From: Flectonema sp. DT1601
Lineage: Eukaryota > Euglenozoa > Diplonemea > Diplonemida > Diplonemidae
DNA: 64,000 nt
Reading direction: 5' to 3'
NCBI GenBank assembly: GCA_964019425.1
Contig: OZ025799.1
Span: forward strand, 310,001 to 374,000
Both the position numbers and the translations under genes were made by a program. The notes under the pieces are model-generated. The model had not been told where the DNA came from, did no database searches, and saw only the letters and a list, made by a program, of their open reading frames with translations. Shown here piece after piece: positions 30,859 through 45,400 of the stretch (within the stretch, counting starts at the first letter, position 1; each line of letters begins with the position of its first letter).

Positions 30859-32876
30859 AACAAAAGGAGCTACGCCCTGTATTCATGTGGATGGTATTGG
30901 GGGGCGGGAACGGGTTTTTTTGTTGGATTCTTCTTTTGTTGTTGGGGTGGGAAGCTTTTTAATTATCATGGATGTATTCTGGACAAAATAGGTTTTGTTT
31001 TCCCTCTTTTTTTTTTTTTTTTTTTTTTCTTTTTTTCGCTTGAAGTCGAATAGGCCTTGTTATTTTTCTGTTTTTTCCCTTTTCTTTTTTTTCTTCTGTC
31101 TGAAACCTAGGAACCGGGAGAATTCCAGGCTATGTTCTCTACTCTACAAAGAATCATCATATATAATAAAGGTAACAATGCAACTTAGTTCTTACCAAGT
31201 ATAAATGCTTCGGACTTTGGAGGCCTTATTTATGCACCGAGAACAAGACGTAAAATCGAACTTAGTATCCTGAAATCATTGATCTTTCGTAAGGGCATTT
31301 TGATAATGGCACACTAACTGCTGAAAACTTTCGAGTTCTTCTCAACAGAATACCGAACTTGGTGAACAAATTAAAAAAAGAAAAAAGAAAGAAAAAAAAC
31401 AGAATCCCCCGCACTTTCACACCTGTATTAATTATTGTAAACGTGTGAGATGTTAGTATCACACATTATTCACAATAAGGGTACGGTGATGTGAGAGTAC
31501 AACCAGGATAGCAATCACCATATTCACAGAGCTCTACTCTAGAAACCTGTTTGCGGTGTCTGGTCAGCCTACGCGGCTGTTCGACTCACGTTAACAAATA
31601 CGAGATCCATCAAAGAATGTAAACACTAAGAAGAATCACGTCACAATGATTGATATTGCCCACCAAGAAACAGCATCTCAAGCTTAGCTGACGACCAAAC
31701 ACATTCAACGACATAAAGAAGAATAGCCAACTCTGTTTTTGTTCTTCTAAGTAAATGATATCCAGTTAAACTACAGAGAATGTGAGTCAAACAATACTGT
31801 GCCTTTCGTTTTTTTTTTTTTTTTTTTCCTTTTTTTTTTTTTTGATTTTTTTTCCATTGTTTGCAAATTCGCAATAGCCAAGAAAATGGCTGTAGAAACA
31901 GAAAAATATGAAGGGAAAAAAAAAAAAAAAGAAGAAAAAAAAAAAAGAAAAAAAAAAGGATACCTGGAAAAAAGAAAGGATATCGTTTCGGATTGCCAGT
32001 GCTCGGGGAAGCCGGCATTTCTGTAGGGCTGCGTAGACTGCTGGCTACTCGACCTCTACCAGTAGAAAACTGAAACCGTACGTTCCCAAGTTTTCCAATG
32101 TAAGATGCTAATTTCTACCAAAGAAGCGAGGGGGTCAGACTTCTTCTTTTTGATGATACCACGAGACCGTAACAAGGCAGGGTCGGGGAATGGAAACGTA
32201 GTTGAAAGAAAGAAAAAAAGAGAATTGGATGGGGGGAAAAAAAAATACAAAGAGAGTGAAATAAAACGAAGACAGAATATAGAAACCACAAGGTTTGATA
32301 CAGTACCAAAAGAAATGGGGGTTTAGAAAAGAAATGAATCTTAAAGACATTCATTCAGGGGATACATATATCAGAGGCCACCACGTGTGGTCTGTTGCAT
32401 AACAACCTTTTCGCAATCGCTTATTATCGATAAGATAAATAAAACACTGCATGAGTGCACTATCCTTCAATTATCTAACAAAGAGAGGAGGGGGCAAGGC
32501 AAAACAAGCAAAATGAATGAAATCACTGAGGGAAAAACATCCTACAATGTTCACAATAATTTTTATTCCTCGTTTTTATTAGTTAAAAGGCTGAAATAAG
32601 GAAAGCAGTTTGATAAATCCATTTTGTTCTCTTTTTTTTTTTTTTTTTTCTTTTATTGTTGTGGTTGTACCCTATTCACTTCTTCGTTTCTGGTATAATT
32701 TCAGAGGTCCCATTTTGTACTTCGTCCACGGTTTATTAATCCTTTTTGTCGTGTTTTTTTTTTTTTTTTTTTTTTTTTCAGTGCAAAGACCACCCATCTC
32801 TTGCCTTTTTAAAAGGTTTTTTCCCAACGTATATCGACCAGAATACACAACAAAAGAATTCGTGGGGGTACGGGAA

Positions 32877-32907
<31 letters not shown>

Positions 32908-33442
32908 AATTATTCCTTGGGTCAAAGGGGGAATTGAGCAACGTGCGCACAAACGGAAAAAAAAGGGGAAGATACGAAGGGGAAAGAAGAGAAAAAAAAA
33001 AAAAATGCGCACAGGCGGTTAGTGGCTCAGGACCGGGATTTTCTGCTAAATCCTCGAATATGGAATACCAAAGGAAATATCAGTGTATCGTTAACAACAG
33101 CAGTCATGCTAATATTGTTTTTTTTTTAAAGCCCGTTTTTTTTTTGTTCATTCTGTTTTCACAATGTCTTTTACTATGCGCAGTAGTACTAACAACACCT
33201 GCAAAAGACTTTTTTCTTCAAAGGAATTTTTTTTGGGGGGGAATTGGATAAGGGGAGGAGGAGAATTGAGAAATAAATTTAAGGGACTTAGGGAGATAAC
33301 AAATAGAAAAAAATAAAAAAAAGTGAAATCATGGAATTTGAAGCATTTTTTCCACAATGCAAAAAAAAAAAAAAAAAAAAAAGAAGGGGAAAAAGAATGA
33401 AAAAACACATAACAAAACGCAAGTATCGGTGTGTATGTCAAA
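30859..33442. other. 2.6 kb gene-poor spacer downstream of the glucan synthase gene
   Basis: No credible gene: the longest open frames are poly-Phe or poly-Lys products of T and A runs (for example 32610-33251). It holds many homopolymers of 15 to 24 nt and one near-palindrome ACCACGTGTGGT (32380-32391) with a CACGTG core. Confidence 0.55.
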
Positions 33443-36400
33443 CTACTCAGCAAATTGCTTTTCATTCCTTGGACTCTGAGGTAAGGCCATTGGCTGTGGT
33501 AGTCGGGCACCTGGTAGCGCCATGGCACCAATTATGGATACCCTTCTCTCCTTATTTTGAGGTGGTGGTGCTAAAGTGTTACTACTCTCCGTAGTAGGTG
33601 GTGGCCTGATTATCGAACTGGTTGATTGTCTTCTCAGAGAGGTTGCTAAGTTAGTAAAAGATTGCGTAGCTTTACTTCTGTTAACGCTCATGTTTTGAAA
33701 TGAAGTACCTCCTGGACCAGTTGACATATCAGCAAATGGAAGTTGGTTTGCCTTTCTGGTTGACTGTACTCGCGATAATCCTCCAAATCCTGAACCTGGA
33801 ACAACAGAAGGTGCCGCCTCACCAGTTCCTGGCAGTGGTCTTACTGAGAACGTAGCCTTTCCAGCTCCACCCGCTCGGTCAACAACGATAGATAATGGTG
33901 AGTATACTCCATGGGCATCCTTCTTAGTCCTGGATAGGATAGCATTCAATTCTTCTTCAGCAGCAACAGATTTTCCATTAACAGTACGAACAACATCACC
34001 AGACTTGATACCTGCTTCTGCTGCGGGTGAGATCGCTGTGAGTACCTTCAAACCAGCTGGTTCTGACATTTGTGGATGTTTAGCACCGCGGAAGGTCTCC
34101 TGCTTACGAAGTTTGGTTGTGTCAAATGAGAGACCAATGACAGGAGGAGGACGTCTACCCTCACCTCCAGGTGACATTGGACATTCTTCAACAGTCATCA
34201 CTGATTGACTTTCAATATCAGGTGGTAAGAGTGTTGGGCGAACTGTTACAGAGAATCGACGTTCACGACGAGCACCAATACCTGGAACAACTGGTGGTCC
34301 GACATTTGGTTTACCAACAGGTTTTACAATTGGAGATGCTGATGGATGTATTAATGGAGTTACTACTCCACCCTCACCACCAGGAAGTGTTGGAGACAAT
34401 GCAGAGTTTGCTGGACTAGTTGGTTTTGAACTTCCACTTCTTCTACTTCCATTAAATCCAGGTTGCAATAGTGAAACTGCTGTAAACTTACTTTGCAATG
34501 GTTCAATACTCGATTTGTCTTTGTTGTTACGCATCGCAGCTGCTCTTCTGTTGATAACCGTCGGCTGAACACGGAGCTGATTTCCTCTCACCTTCATACG
34601 TTGCTTTCGCTGTCTCGATTGGAACAATTCGAAGATGGTAATGATAATTGGAGCGACTTGACTGGATGGCAGAGGCCATGCGTGAGTGTTCTCAACCTCA
34701 ATCTGTTGGTTTAGTTTTCACGGACACCCTGCGATATCAACAACTCACTGTAATTAAAAGGACGGGAATACATACCATATCTGTAAAGTCTGTTCTCTTC
34801 TCAATTTGAATCAATACTTGATCAACTGGTCCCTTGAACTTAAAGAAGTGACGAACCTTTGCTCTAAAGTCAGCAACCTGTTGTATTATAAATATTATTA
34901 AAGTAACCAGATGGTAGTTAAATTATGATAAAAGACTAAGATAAGATAACATACGGAATGGAAGTCGTCAGCATCTGCAAAGTGAACCTTATCAGGGTCT
35001 CCACTCTCTTTAAAGTAAACAATTTCACGTCTCTTTGTAGAATCTGGTTCCTCCTCTACAGTAGCGTCCTTCTTATCCTTGAGGTTGTCTTGCAACTGTG
35101 TTAATGACGCTAAGTTAAAGGTTGCTTGGTGTACGTTTGCATGATTTCCTTCTCCCTGATTCTGAGCTTCGTTTGCATTTGGAACTGGTGGGATGTTCAT
35201 CATAGTACCGAATACAACGTCATCTGGTTGTTCTTCCCATACGTCGCATTCGAACTTTGGACGGCTGTTTTTTTTTTTGTTTTTTTTTCGTGTTTTCTTG
35301 TTAGTGAATTGATACTCTAAAAAAGCTCAATTCTCTCCTTAAATACTTTTAATCGAATGTTAATAAAAAATACAAACCTCTTCTGCTTTGGAGGTGGCCA
35401 TGGGACACCATCAGGAAAGCCAAGAGGCGGCTGAGGAGGCCAGTCTTCACCTGCTGGTGGGATGCACTCAAGCCATTCCTTTGGTGGTGCCTTACCTCCG
35501 TTAGCAACACGAAGCCATTCTTCTGATGGAAGGTCATTATCAAGAACTTGCTTTACTTTGTTTACTCCAATGTCAGCTGAGGAATCCTCTGCTGGACTCA
35601 AAGCCAGTTTCAACCACTCTGCAGGTAGTTCAGCACCCTTGTCAATTCCATCTTCTTCAAGCTTCACTGCAACTTGCGGCTGTGAACGAGCTGCAACACT
35701 GTGGCTTCGGTTTCTCTTCTTTGGAATTGGACCTCCCGCAGCTCCAGGAACGTTGAGGAACTGCGATTTTGGCTTTGGCTTCGGAGGAGGCCAAGGAGCG
35801 CCTACAGGGTAGCCAACAGGCGGCGTTTCCGGCCAGTTCCCGCCCTCCTGAGGAGCTATCTCAAGCCAATCAGGTGGGACCTCGTCAAGTCCGCTGGCGA
35901 TTTTCAGCCATTCACCTGTCGATAAGTCACCATGAAGAGCTGCTTGTTGAGTATCCTTAGAATCCGTGTCAAATGCAAGGCGGAGCCACTCGACAGGAAC
36001 CTCTTGGTTGTCACCTGTATCATCAAATCCTAGGGTTACAGCAGTCTTTGTTTCTGTAGCCTTCGCAATTGAAACTGCACGGCTTCGCTTTCGCGGAGGA
36101 GCACCAGATTGCTTTCTTGGAGCAGTTCCAAGTGGAGGCCACGGCATTGCTGCTGGATAACCAACTGGTGGTTCCGCTGGCCAACTTCCGTCAGCTCCTT
36201 GCAACTGCAGCCACTCAATCGGAGGCTCTTCTCCATCAAGTGCTATCTTTAGACATTCTGCTGCTGGTAGTTCATCATTTCTAGCTTTTTTAATTATTGC
36301 AGGATCAACCTTCTTCTCTAGGGCAAGCATAAGCCACTTCTCTTTGAGCTTCTGACGATCATCTGCTGGAGGAGGTGTTACTGATATTTGGGTTTCTTCT

Positions 36401-39400
36401 CGCTTCTTAGGCATCGCCCATGGAAAGGTCTCTGGATAGCCTTCTGGACGTTTAGGTGGGAATGCACCAGCCTTGTCCGTCTTGAGCCAGTGCTCTGGAG
36501 GCTTTGCACCATCGAGTGCGATTCCAAGCCATTCCTCTGGCTCCAACTCACGGTTTTTGGCGCGAGCAAGAGTACTAGCTCCTGGACTTGGTTTCTTATT
36601 AAAGCAAAGTGTAAGCCATTCAACGTGCAATTCATCATCTCTGTCCTTAAACTTAGCCCTTGGTGGAGGCCAAGGAAAGTCTTCTGGATAACCAACAGGA
36701 CGTTTCTTTGGGAATTCTCCATCTGGTCCTATTGATAACCACTCAGCTGGATGTGGTTCTCCGTCCATCGCAATTCGAAGTAATTCTGCTGGTAGTAATC
36801 CTTCTCCCATTAGTCTTCGGATTGTTGCAGCATCGAGGTTTCTACCCATTGCGAGTTTCAACCATTCGATATTCAGCTCTTCTTCTTGTTTCTTCTTTGA
36901 CATCTTTGGTGGTGGCCACGGTGCTGTTGCCGGGTATCCAACTGGTCGTTGCTTCGGCCAATTTCCATTATCATCGAGTTTTAGCCACTCAACTGGTGGT
37001 TCTTCTCCACCCAGAGCAATCTTAATCCATTCAGCTGGAAGTAGGTCTCCTTCGGAAGCACGTTTTTTATCTTCAGCCGTCGCCTTTGGATGATTCAATG
37101 CTAATTGCAACCATTCTATTTTTAATTCTTCTTCTGCAGTTTGCTGTACTCTCTGCGGTGGTGGCCATGGAGCATTCTTTGGGTAACCCTTTGGTGGCAT
37201 TGGTGGAAAGATTCCACTTGCTGTGAACTGGAGCCAATCTGGTGGGATTTCTTCACCGTTTAAGGCAATCTTTAAATAGTCTGCTGGAGGCAGGGTGTTG
37301 TTCATTACCTTCTTTGTTGTTTCTAAGTCACAATTATTATCAAATGCCACCTTTAACCAAGTTGCCTTAAGCTCTTCTTCCTGCTCAAACTTTTCTTTAG
37401 TCTTTGGGACTGGCCATGGGGCGTTAGCAGGGTAGTTTGCAGGTCTTGGACCGTCAACATTCAACCATTCAGGAGGTATGTCATCACCGTCTGTAGCAAT
37501 TCGTAACCACTCTGTAGGTGGTAAGTTGTCAAGATTCTTCAGTTGTTCTGGTTTGAGTCCCTTATCCTCAGCGAATGTTATCCATTCTGCCTTAAGTTCA
37601 TCCTGCTCGATACGTTCCTTACTTTTCTTTGCCTTTGGTGGTGGCCATGGAATGATAGCAGGAAGGTCAACCGGTCTCTCAACTGGGTATTCACCAGAAG
37701 CGTCGAGTGTTAACCAATTTGGGTTTAAATCAGAGTCGTTTTCTAGACCAAGCTTGAGCCATTCTGCAGGAGTGAGATCTCCACTGACTGCTCTCTTTGC
37801 GATGTCTGGTTTGTATGCTTTCTTATCAAATGCGAGTGACAACCATTCTATTTCTAATTGACGCTCTGGATCTGGTTGATCAGGTTTTAATGGAGGCCAT
37901 GGAAGGTGTGCAGGGTATCCCTTTGGTTTATCTTTTGGATATTCTCCATTTGGTCCAACAATCAACCACTCAGGTGGCGGTTCTTCACCTCCGAGTCCAA
38001 TACGCAGCCAGTCAGCAGGTTGCATATCATCATTTGAAATCCTCTTCTTGTCTTCTGGTGATAAATCTGGTTTTCCAAAAGCAAGTGTGAGCCATTCAAC
38101 CTTTAGATCTGCTTCTTTGTCTTTCTCATCCTGACCCTTGGCTTTCTTTGATGCGGCTGGAGGAGGCCATGGCATACCAACAGGATAACCAATTGGAGGT
38201 TCCTTTGGAAAGTTTCCACTGGCATCGAGAGCTATCCATTCTGGTTGAATGTCTTGGTCATCCATTGCGAGACTGAGCCACTCAGCTGGTTGAACATCGT
38301 TCTTAAGAGCCTTCTTAGCAAGTTCTGGGTTCTTAGCGAATGCTACCTTGAGCCACTCGGCTTCAAGGTTTTCTTGCTTTTGCTCTTCTGTTTTCGCCTT
38401 TGGTGGAGGCCAAGGAGCCATAATAGGATAAGTAGCAGGCCTCTCAGTTGGATACTCACCATCAGGTCCTAAAGACAACCACTCTGGAGGAGGGTCATCT
38501 CCATCCATTGCCAGTCGAAGAAACTCTGCTGGAGTTAGACTTCCAGTGATAGCTTTCCTCGTTATTTTTGGATCTTTCTTATCAACCGCAAATGCCAACC
38601 ACTCTGCTTCAAGCTCTCTTTCATTCCTTTTCTTGTCCTGCTTCCTTGGTTTTGGAAGTGGCCACGGTAGTACAACAGGTAAATCAAGTGGTCGCTGACC
38701 GTTATTTTCACCCAGCGAGAGCCATTCTGGTTTCATGTCTTCTCCCCCAAGTCCGAGACGAAGCCACTCCGCAGGTTGGAGGTCACCTTCAATAGCACGT
38801 TTACGTGTAGCCGAAGGAATGTTTGGGTTTGACAAAGCAAGGTTCAGCCACTCCATTTCGAGCTCATCGTCATCGATTGGTCGCTTCACTGGATGTTCAG
38901 GAACCTTTGGAGGAGGCCATGGAGCTCCTACTGGATAGCCATCAGGTCTTTCTTGAGGCCAATCTTGTCCGTGTCTTGGAATTATAGAAAGCATCTCAGG
39001 TGGAGGGTCATCTCCGAAAGCAAGTCGTAACCATTCTGCTGGATCCAAATTTCCATTCACCGCCGCCTGAAGCATATCGTGAGACAGGGTTGGGTCATGC
39101 ATCGCCAACTTCAACCAATCAACAGGTAATTCTTGTTCTTCTTCGTATCCCTTTGGTTTTGGTGGTGGCCAAGGTGCGTTCTTTGGATAGTCATGTGGAG
39201 CCTTTTCCGGCCAACTGCCACCAGGTGGTGGAATTATTCCAAGCCAGTGGATTGGTGGGTCATCTCCACGAGCTACCTTGAGCCAATCGACGGGGTCCAT
39301 GTCTTTGTCAATAATCTTTTTAATATCTCTCTCTGGCATGTTATTATCGAATGCTACCTTCAACCAATTAACATCAAGATCACTTGGAATATCACTTGGT

Positions 39401-42400
39401 TTTGGTGGTGGCCATTGGTACTTGGATGGAAAGTCTTGAGGACCTTGGAGAGCATAGTTACCATCTTTTTTAGTTGGAAGACGATTCTGCCAATCGATTG
39501 GCAAGTTATCATCATCACATGCAAGGTTTAAGATATCTGCAGGGAATAGTTCATCGTTGTCTGCTATCTTTTTCTGAAGCTTCTTCGCCTTTTCATTGTC
39601 ATCAACCATTAACTTAAGCCACTCAGCAGGAAGCTTTTCCTTTTTCTTCTTCTTCGGTTGTGGTGGTGGCCACGGAGCCATTACTGGCCAATGAGCAGGA
39701 GGTTCCTCAGGCCAAGTTTCACCTGGTTCTGGAATCTTTAATTTCAGCCAATCTTGAGGAATTTCTTTACCCTTAGCTGCGATATTTAACCACTCAGCTG
39801 CTGGAAGATCGTTACCTAATCCAAGACGGAGGTACTCTGGATCTAAATCATCTCCCGAGACAAGAAGTTTCAACCATTCAGAATCTAGGTCTTTTTCCTT
39901 CGGTGCATTTGGTCGTGGAGGCGGCCATGGTAGGTTAGTTGGCCAGTTGAGTGGAGGTTCTTCAGGCCACAGTTCATCAGGTGGAGGGATTACTGCTAAC
40001 CACTCAGCAGGAAGTTCTTCGTCAGGTTTATTGAAAGCAACCTTGAGCCATTCAGCAGCCGGCATGTCTCCAGTCAAGGCGCCCTTCAGCCAATTAGCAG
40101 GTTTTCCATCAGGAAAAGCCAATCCTAACCACTCAACAGGCCACTGCTCTGGATCGAAGTCACCAGGTAGGTTACCAAAGGATGGAGGAGCCATTAAAGG
40201 AAGATCTGGAGCTTGCAACATAAATGATGTCACATCATCACCTGTTCCAACAGCAATTCCAATCTGAGTTCCCTTTTCTTCAATAAATTGATTTGCTGTT
40301 TGAGTGTCAATATCGAAATTAAATCTTCCTTTCTCTCCCTTATCACCCTTTTCTTCTTCTCTTGATCGGGATGCAACGTAACTCATTGCGGTAGCATTCC
40401 TTCTAGCGAAGTAGGTACCAATGTTTTGAATTAACCAGAATACCATGTCGATGACAAACCTCAATAACAATACAAAAAAGCAGAATGCCAATTGAAACCC
40501 TGCGATAAACATAGCCAATACTCTTCTACAGAAAGTGTAGTAAGCAAATCCAAATAGGTACTGCTCGCGTCTGTCTTTGAGAAGCATCAGAAGACATTTT
40601 TCTCTCTGAACATCGATCTTTCGGGACTTGAATTTGTTACGACCGACAACGTACGGACCAATGCATGCCCAGAGTGAGAATTTAATGTGAAGTACGACGT
40701 GAAGGAACCAATAAACCATTAAGATAGTTGGGAAGAATACATTCTCTACTCCAAGCATCAGAACTAGTCTGATGAATATAAACATGTAAACTAATACTCG
40801 AGACAAGATCACAATTGGAACGACGTTAGGAAGGCAGATAATGTAATCCCATGAGAAGGCGAATATGAAATACATAACTTCCCAAAGGATATCTTGCCAA
40901 AGTGAGAAGTAAACAAACAGCCATAAGCATGCCATGAAAATAGTCCAAAGAAATCTACCGGTGCTGGAAGTTCCACTGTATTCTAAGATAATTGAAACTT
41001 TGTAGTGGTGAAGAAGACATTCAGCTCTCTGACGATCTCTTGTGTGAGTGGAATCATAAAACTCAATTTCACGAACGTGACGCAGTCTTCTCATCGCATA
41101 AACAATTCCAATGAATGCCTCAGTTCTGACGTCTTTTTGATTACTGATGTCACCCTGACGTTGCTTTTTACGCTTTTGAGCTCTTTCAGCAATTTCTGCA
41201 AGTTTGTCCTCAGGCAATTCACCAATAGCATCTTGGATACCAACGACGTTTAAGTTTGACTTCTTACCTTCCATAATGTGATAAAGCAATACGAATTCAG
41301 GGAATGAAACAGTATCAACATCCATAGCGTTTAAGTACTCTGTGATGTCACTCGACTCTACAGCTAAAGCACGTCTCATAAAACCCTTGTAGACGTCAGA
41401 AGCTGCGAGGAATCCACATCCGGTTCGGTCAAGTCTTTCAAAGACTTCACGTAAGTCATCAATAGTGTGATTAGTAATACCTCTTTGTTTTAAATGGTCT
41501 TCATTAAGAGATGCATCAGATAAAACTTCATCATCAGCTTCCTTCACTCTGGTGTTAGCCACGGCTTTGGTAGCTGCCTTATCATCATTGACAACGTTGT
41601 GCATTTCAGCAAAGTTCGCACCTGGTTTGACAGTTTTCTGATGAGTGGAATCCTGTAGGGCATCTTCATCGTACTCAACGAAAGCCTGACCTCCTCCCTT
41701 TTCCCAGAGTCCTGTTTGACGTTCGATTTCGATGTCGTTTGCGCGAACTTGTTCTTGAGTTAGACCTCCTGGTGAGTATCTGCCTGAAGAGCTAGTGAAT
41801 GAGTCTTCATCTCCAGGAAGGTTTAATTTAGTGTTGAGTCTGAATCCTGGTTGTACATCAGATTCTGTTGATGAGATGCTACTGCTGTCACTGGTACCAC
41901 TGTAAGTTGATTCACGTAAACCTTCACCGACATTTGAAGTTTTTACTACTCTCGGAGATCCTGAAAACTGCGATACATCCCTAGGACCTGTTCCTTCGTA
42001 AGTCTGATCTCTCCTCTTTCTCTTAACAAGTAATTGAAAGAGTTCATTCAACGCTTTTGTGTTTCCTCCCTTTCGATGTTCAACAGCCTTCGGTGAAGCA
42101 ATTCCAGATAAAGGATCCTTTTTATTCTTAATCTTGAGAACGGCATCTCCCCAGATCCAAGACATGAAATTCAATATATCTCTTGATATTCCCTTTACAG
42201 TCATTGAAGGATTGAACCCACAAGGAGTTACCATCCATCCTAGAGCAACAGTCCAATGAAAGAATGATCTCAAGAAGGTCGCCCACTTATCTCTAGGGTG
42301 TATGTCCATGTACAATATACAGAAGGCTAATAACATAGAACCGTACATGAAGTGAGTGTGACTGTAGGCTCTCCACATATGACGAAATGATCTTTTAAAG

Positions 42401-45400
42401 AGTGGGTCCATTCTTCCGGTTGCAACGTACACAGCATCTCCGTTGAAAACACTTCCCCAAAATGCATGATATTTAGTTAAAAATACGAATAAGAAGAAGT
42501 ATGTTACGCCACCCATATCCCAAAGCCACTGAGCAAGACCCCAAACTCCATAGTCAAGAATTAATTGAACTCCCAAAGGAGCGGATTCAATTAATGTCAT
42601 TTGAAGCATCCATTCAGATCCGTGAGGTGATCCTCCTTTTTGAAGTTCGTAGTCAGTCTTTCCAGCGAATGCTAACGCAATGTGTAGTAGGACAGATCCG
42701 TAAACTAAAAGAAACAATAATCCTAAGTAAAGATAAACACCAATAGCTCCAAAGAATATACTATGTCTTTCAATAACGTTAGAGTATCTCGATAGCTCAA
42801 ACACATCTCTAGAACGGAACTGCATAGCAGCACCCATTCCTAACTTCGATTCAAAGGACATAGCACCATCAAAATTAGTTTCTCTACCCTTTCCACTTTT
42901 AATATCATCGATGTGAATAACGTGTTCATTCGATGCCTTGATATGGTAACCAGCGTAGATGTCTTCGTTTAGATTTACTCTTGGGTTCGGTTTAGAAAGA
43001 CCACTCTGGGTAACTACCCAAGAGGCATCAAAATAATCAGGATGACCGTAATGCATACGAACACCAAGTACTGACAACACTCTTTGAAATAATGTATTAA
43101 AGATGTACTCGGCATAACCAGCGTATCTTCCAACAGTTCCTGAAGGTAGAGTGATGACGTATTCCGGGTGACCGACAACCTTGTAAGCAGATCTTGATCG
43201 ATTCTCTACAGGGAAGAATTTCCCCATCAGTGATCGAAGCTTAAGTGACTCTTCGAAGTATCCGTCTTGGTTGCAATCGACTGTTTGAATGACTTGACCA
43301 GTACAGAATGGAAGGCAATGGCCTTGGTTGACAGCCTTACCTTGCATTCCACCAGTTAATCCCCATTTGACGTTGTCGTTTTTGACCATTCGAAGTGGAT
43401 TTCTACGTCCGATTACTTTAGTTACGATCCAATCTTGAGAGAGAGCGTCCCACTCAGCAAGGCAAGAAGCGAATTCCATACAATCCCACATACCCTGCAT
43501 CTTATCTTGTACCCTTGAGTATACAACTGGTGACATTCTAAAGTCTTCAGTATTAATATCAAATACAACCTTTACGAGAGGGAATCGAGTCCACATAGAT
43601 CTCAGAGATACTTCGTTAGCATCGTACCATTTGTTGTTTGCCATTCTTTGTAGACCGAGAATGAGTTGTAGTTTGTCACTACACATCATATTAATGTATT
43701 CAGGATTAATGATCTTACTCTGAGTGTAATCTTTCTCAAGTTCTAATAAGAATCTTGATGCTTCACGTCCTCGTTCAATACCTCTGACTGTACGAGCGAC
43801 TGTTTGCATTCTGTACGAAGCCCACCACCAGATTGCGTCTTCCTCTTCAGGTTTGAATAGCATCGGTCTTGTGTGGATGAGTTCTTGAATTCTCATAGCG
43901 CATACTTCACGGAGACGATTGTCAGGTTTAACACTTCTCTTTTTAACGTGATCGAATTCATTTAATAAAGTATTCTGATCTGATAACAATGCTCCAACCT
44001 GATCCATATGTAAGACAGCAAAGAATAATTGATTCTCAACAACTGCACGTTCAACAAAATTCAACCACTCGTCCTTGTAATGTTCTACTAAGAAGTGAAG
44101 CTGAGATTGTTGTTGGTGGTCACCACGTGCTTTGATACGCAATTGTCTTAAGTCAGCAAGAATAGATTCGCTGTAAACAGGAACTACAACAGAAACAGAA
44201 GGATAGCATTGAACAGGTCCCAAAGTCTCATCAAAATGAGTACTTGTTTGTAAATACTCTAAGAAGCCTGACAACCTCTCTCTTGCAAAAGAGTTGGCAA
44301 CAGCGAAGACAATGTCTGGAACGTGTGTAAGAATCTGCAATGTTTGGTATTCATAATTGCTTAAAATATCTTCCTCATGCATAACCTGAATTACCTTATT
44401 CCAAACCTTCCTTGCTAAATTATTATCTCGGGGATCAGTAAATGAAAGCAACTTAACGTTAATAGCCGATAGGATGAAACGGGTTTCCATTTTGTGTCCA
44501 AGTAGCTGACGACTCTTTCTCGTATGCCATTGCATTAACAAGTGCTTAATTCCTCCTACAAACATAACACCGATAAGGAATCCACCATGAATAGAAATAG
44601 CAAACATGCACATTGTAGAAAACCAGATCAGACCGATTGCACTAAAACAACGTGGTTGAGTTTTTCCACAGTCGTAAATCTTTGTCCAGACGTCAACTGC
44701 AAAGGCAGTAGCACCGTCGGTTGTCGCATCAACAGACTCGAGACCTTCACAGTCACAGAAGTCAAAACCAGTGCTTTCAGTCCGGTACATAATCCAAGCC
44801 TGAAATAAGCAAGCTACCAAGTAGATGACTGCCCAGAAGACTGATGAAATAAAGATTGTTCTTTTATCCATTAACTTCTTCTCTGGTTGTGGAGATCCAT
44901 GTAGTCGAACAGGGAATATAGTCAAGATAATGTTAAAGACAACTAAACAAGAGACTCTGATAATAACGTGAATAGCAATACGATCATTTGACACGTGATC
45001 ATCAGTAAGGAATAGAGATTCTCCGAGGATGATTAAAAATGATAAAAGACCAACGTAACCAGACCATCTCATCTTCAAGAACGACCAAAGTCTAATACGC
45101 ATGCATGTTAAGTCCGATAAGAAAGTATGATACGTAATCTCACGTTCATCATTGTTTCCTTTGTCTTTTAAATCGCAGCAGTATTGACATTTGCAGCAGG
45201 CTGTACCAGCTGCATGTCCAACCTTAGTCATGGCTACACCAAATGCTGGTACTTGTGTCAGACCTGCAGATATCCATATATCAAGAGTCTCATGAACAAA
45301 TATTAACCAGAAATCTAATTTCAAACAACACAACAATATGAAATGCATGTGGTCATTGTTGCCCCAAACTCCAACAGAACGCTCAATGACCGCGTTGATG

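Noticed and set aside
30111-30863. Continuous 250-residue frame for the cytochrome b5 protein
   Set aside because: It opens with TTG; an ATG at 30858 with a 46-nt intron gives a proper start and joins in frame.
32610-33251. 213-residue open frame on the plus strand
   Set aside because: Largely poly-Phe and poly-Lys from homopolymers, with no family similarity.
33443-34627. Separate PDZ protein gene
   Set aside because: The frame continues upstream through two introns with good splice sites into the glucan synthase exon, and no ATG follows a good acceptor.
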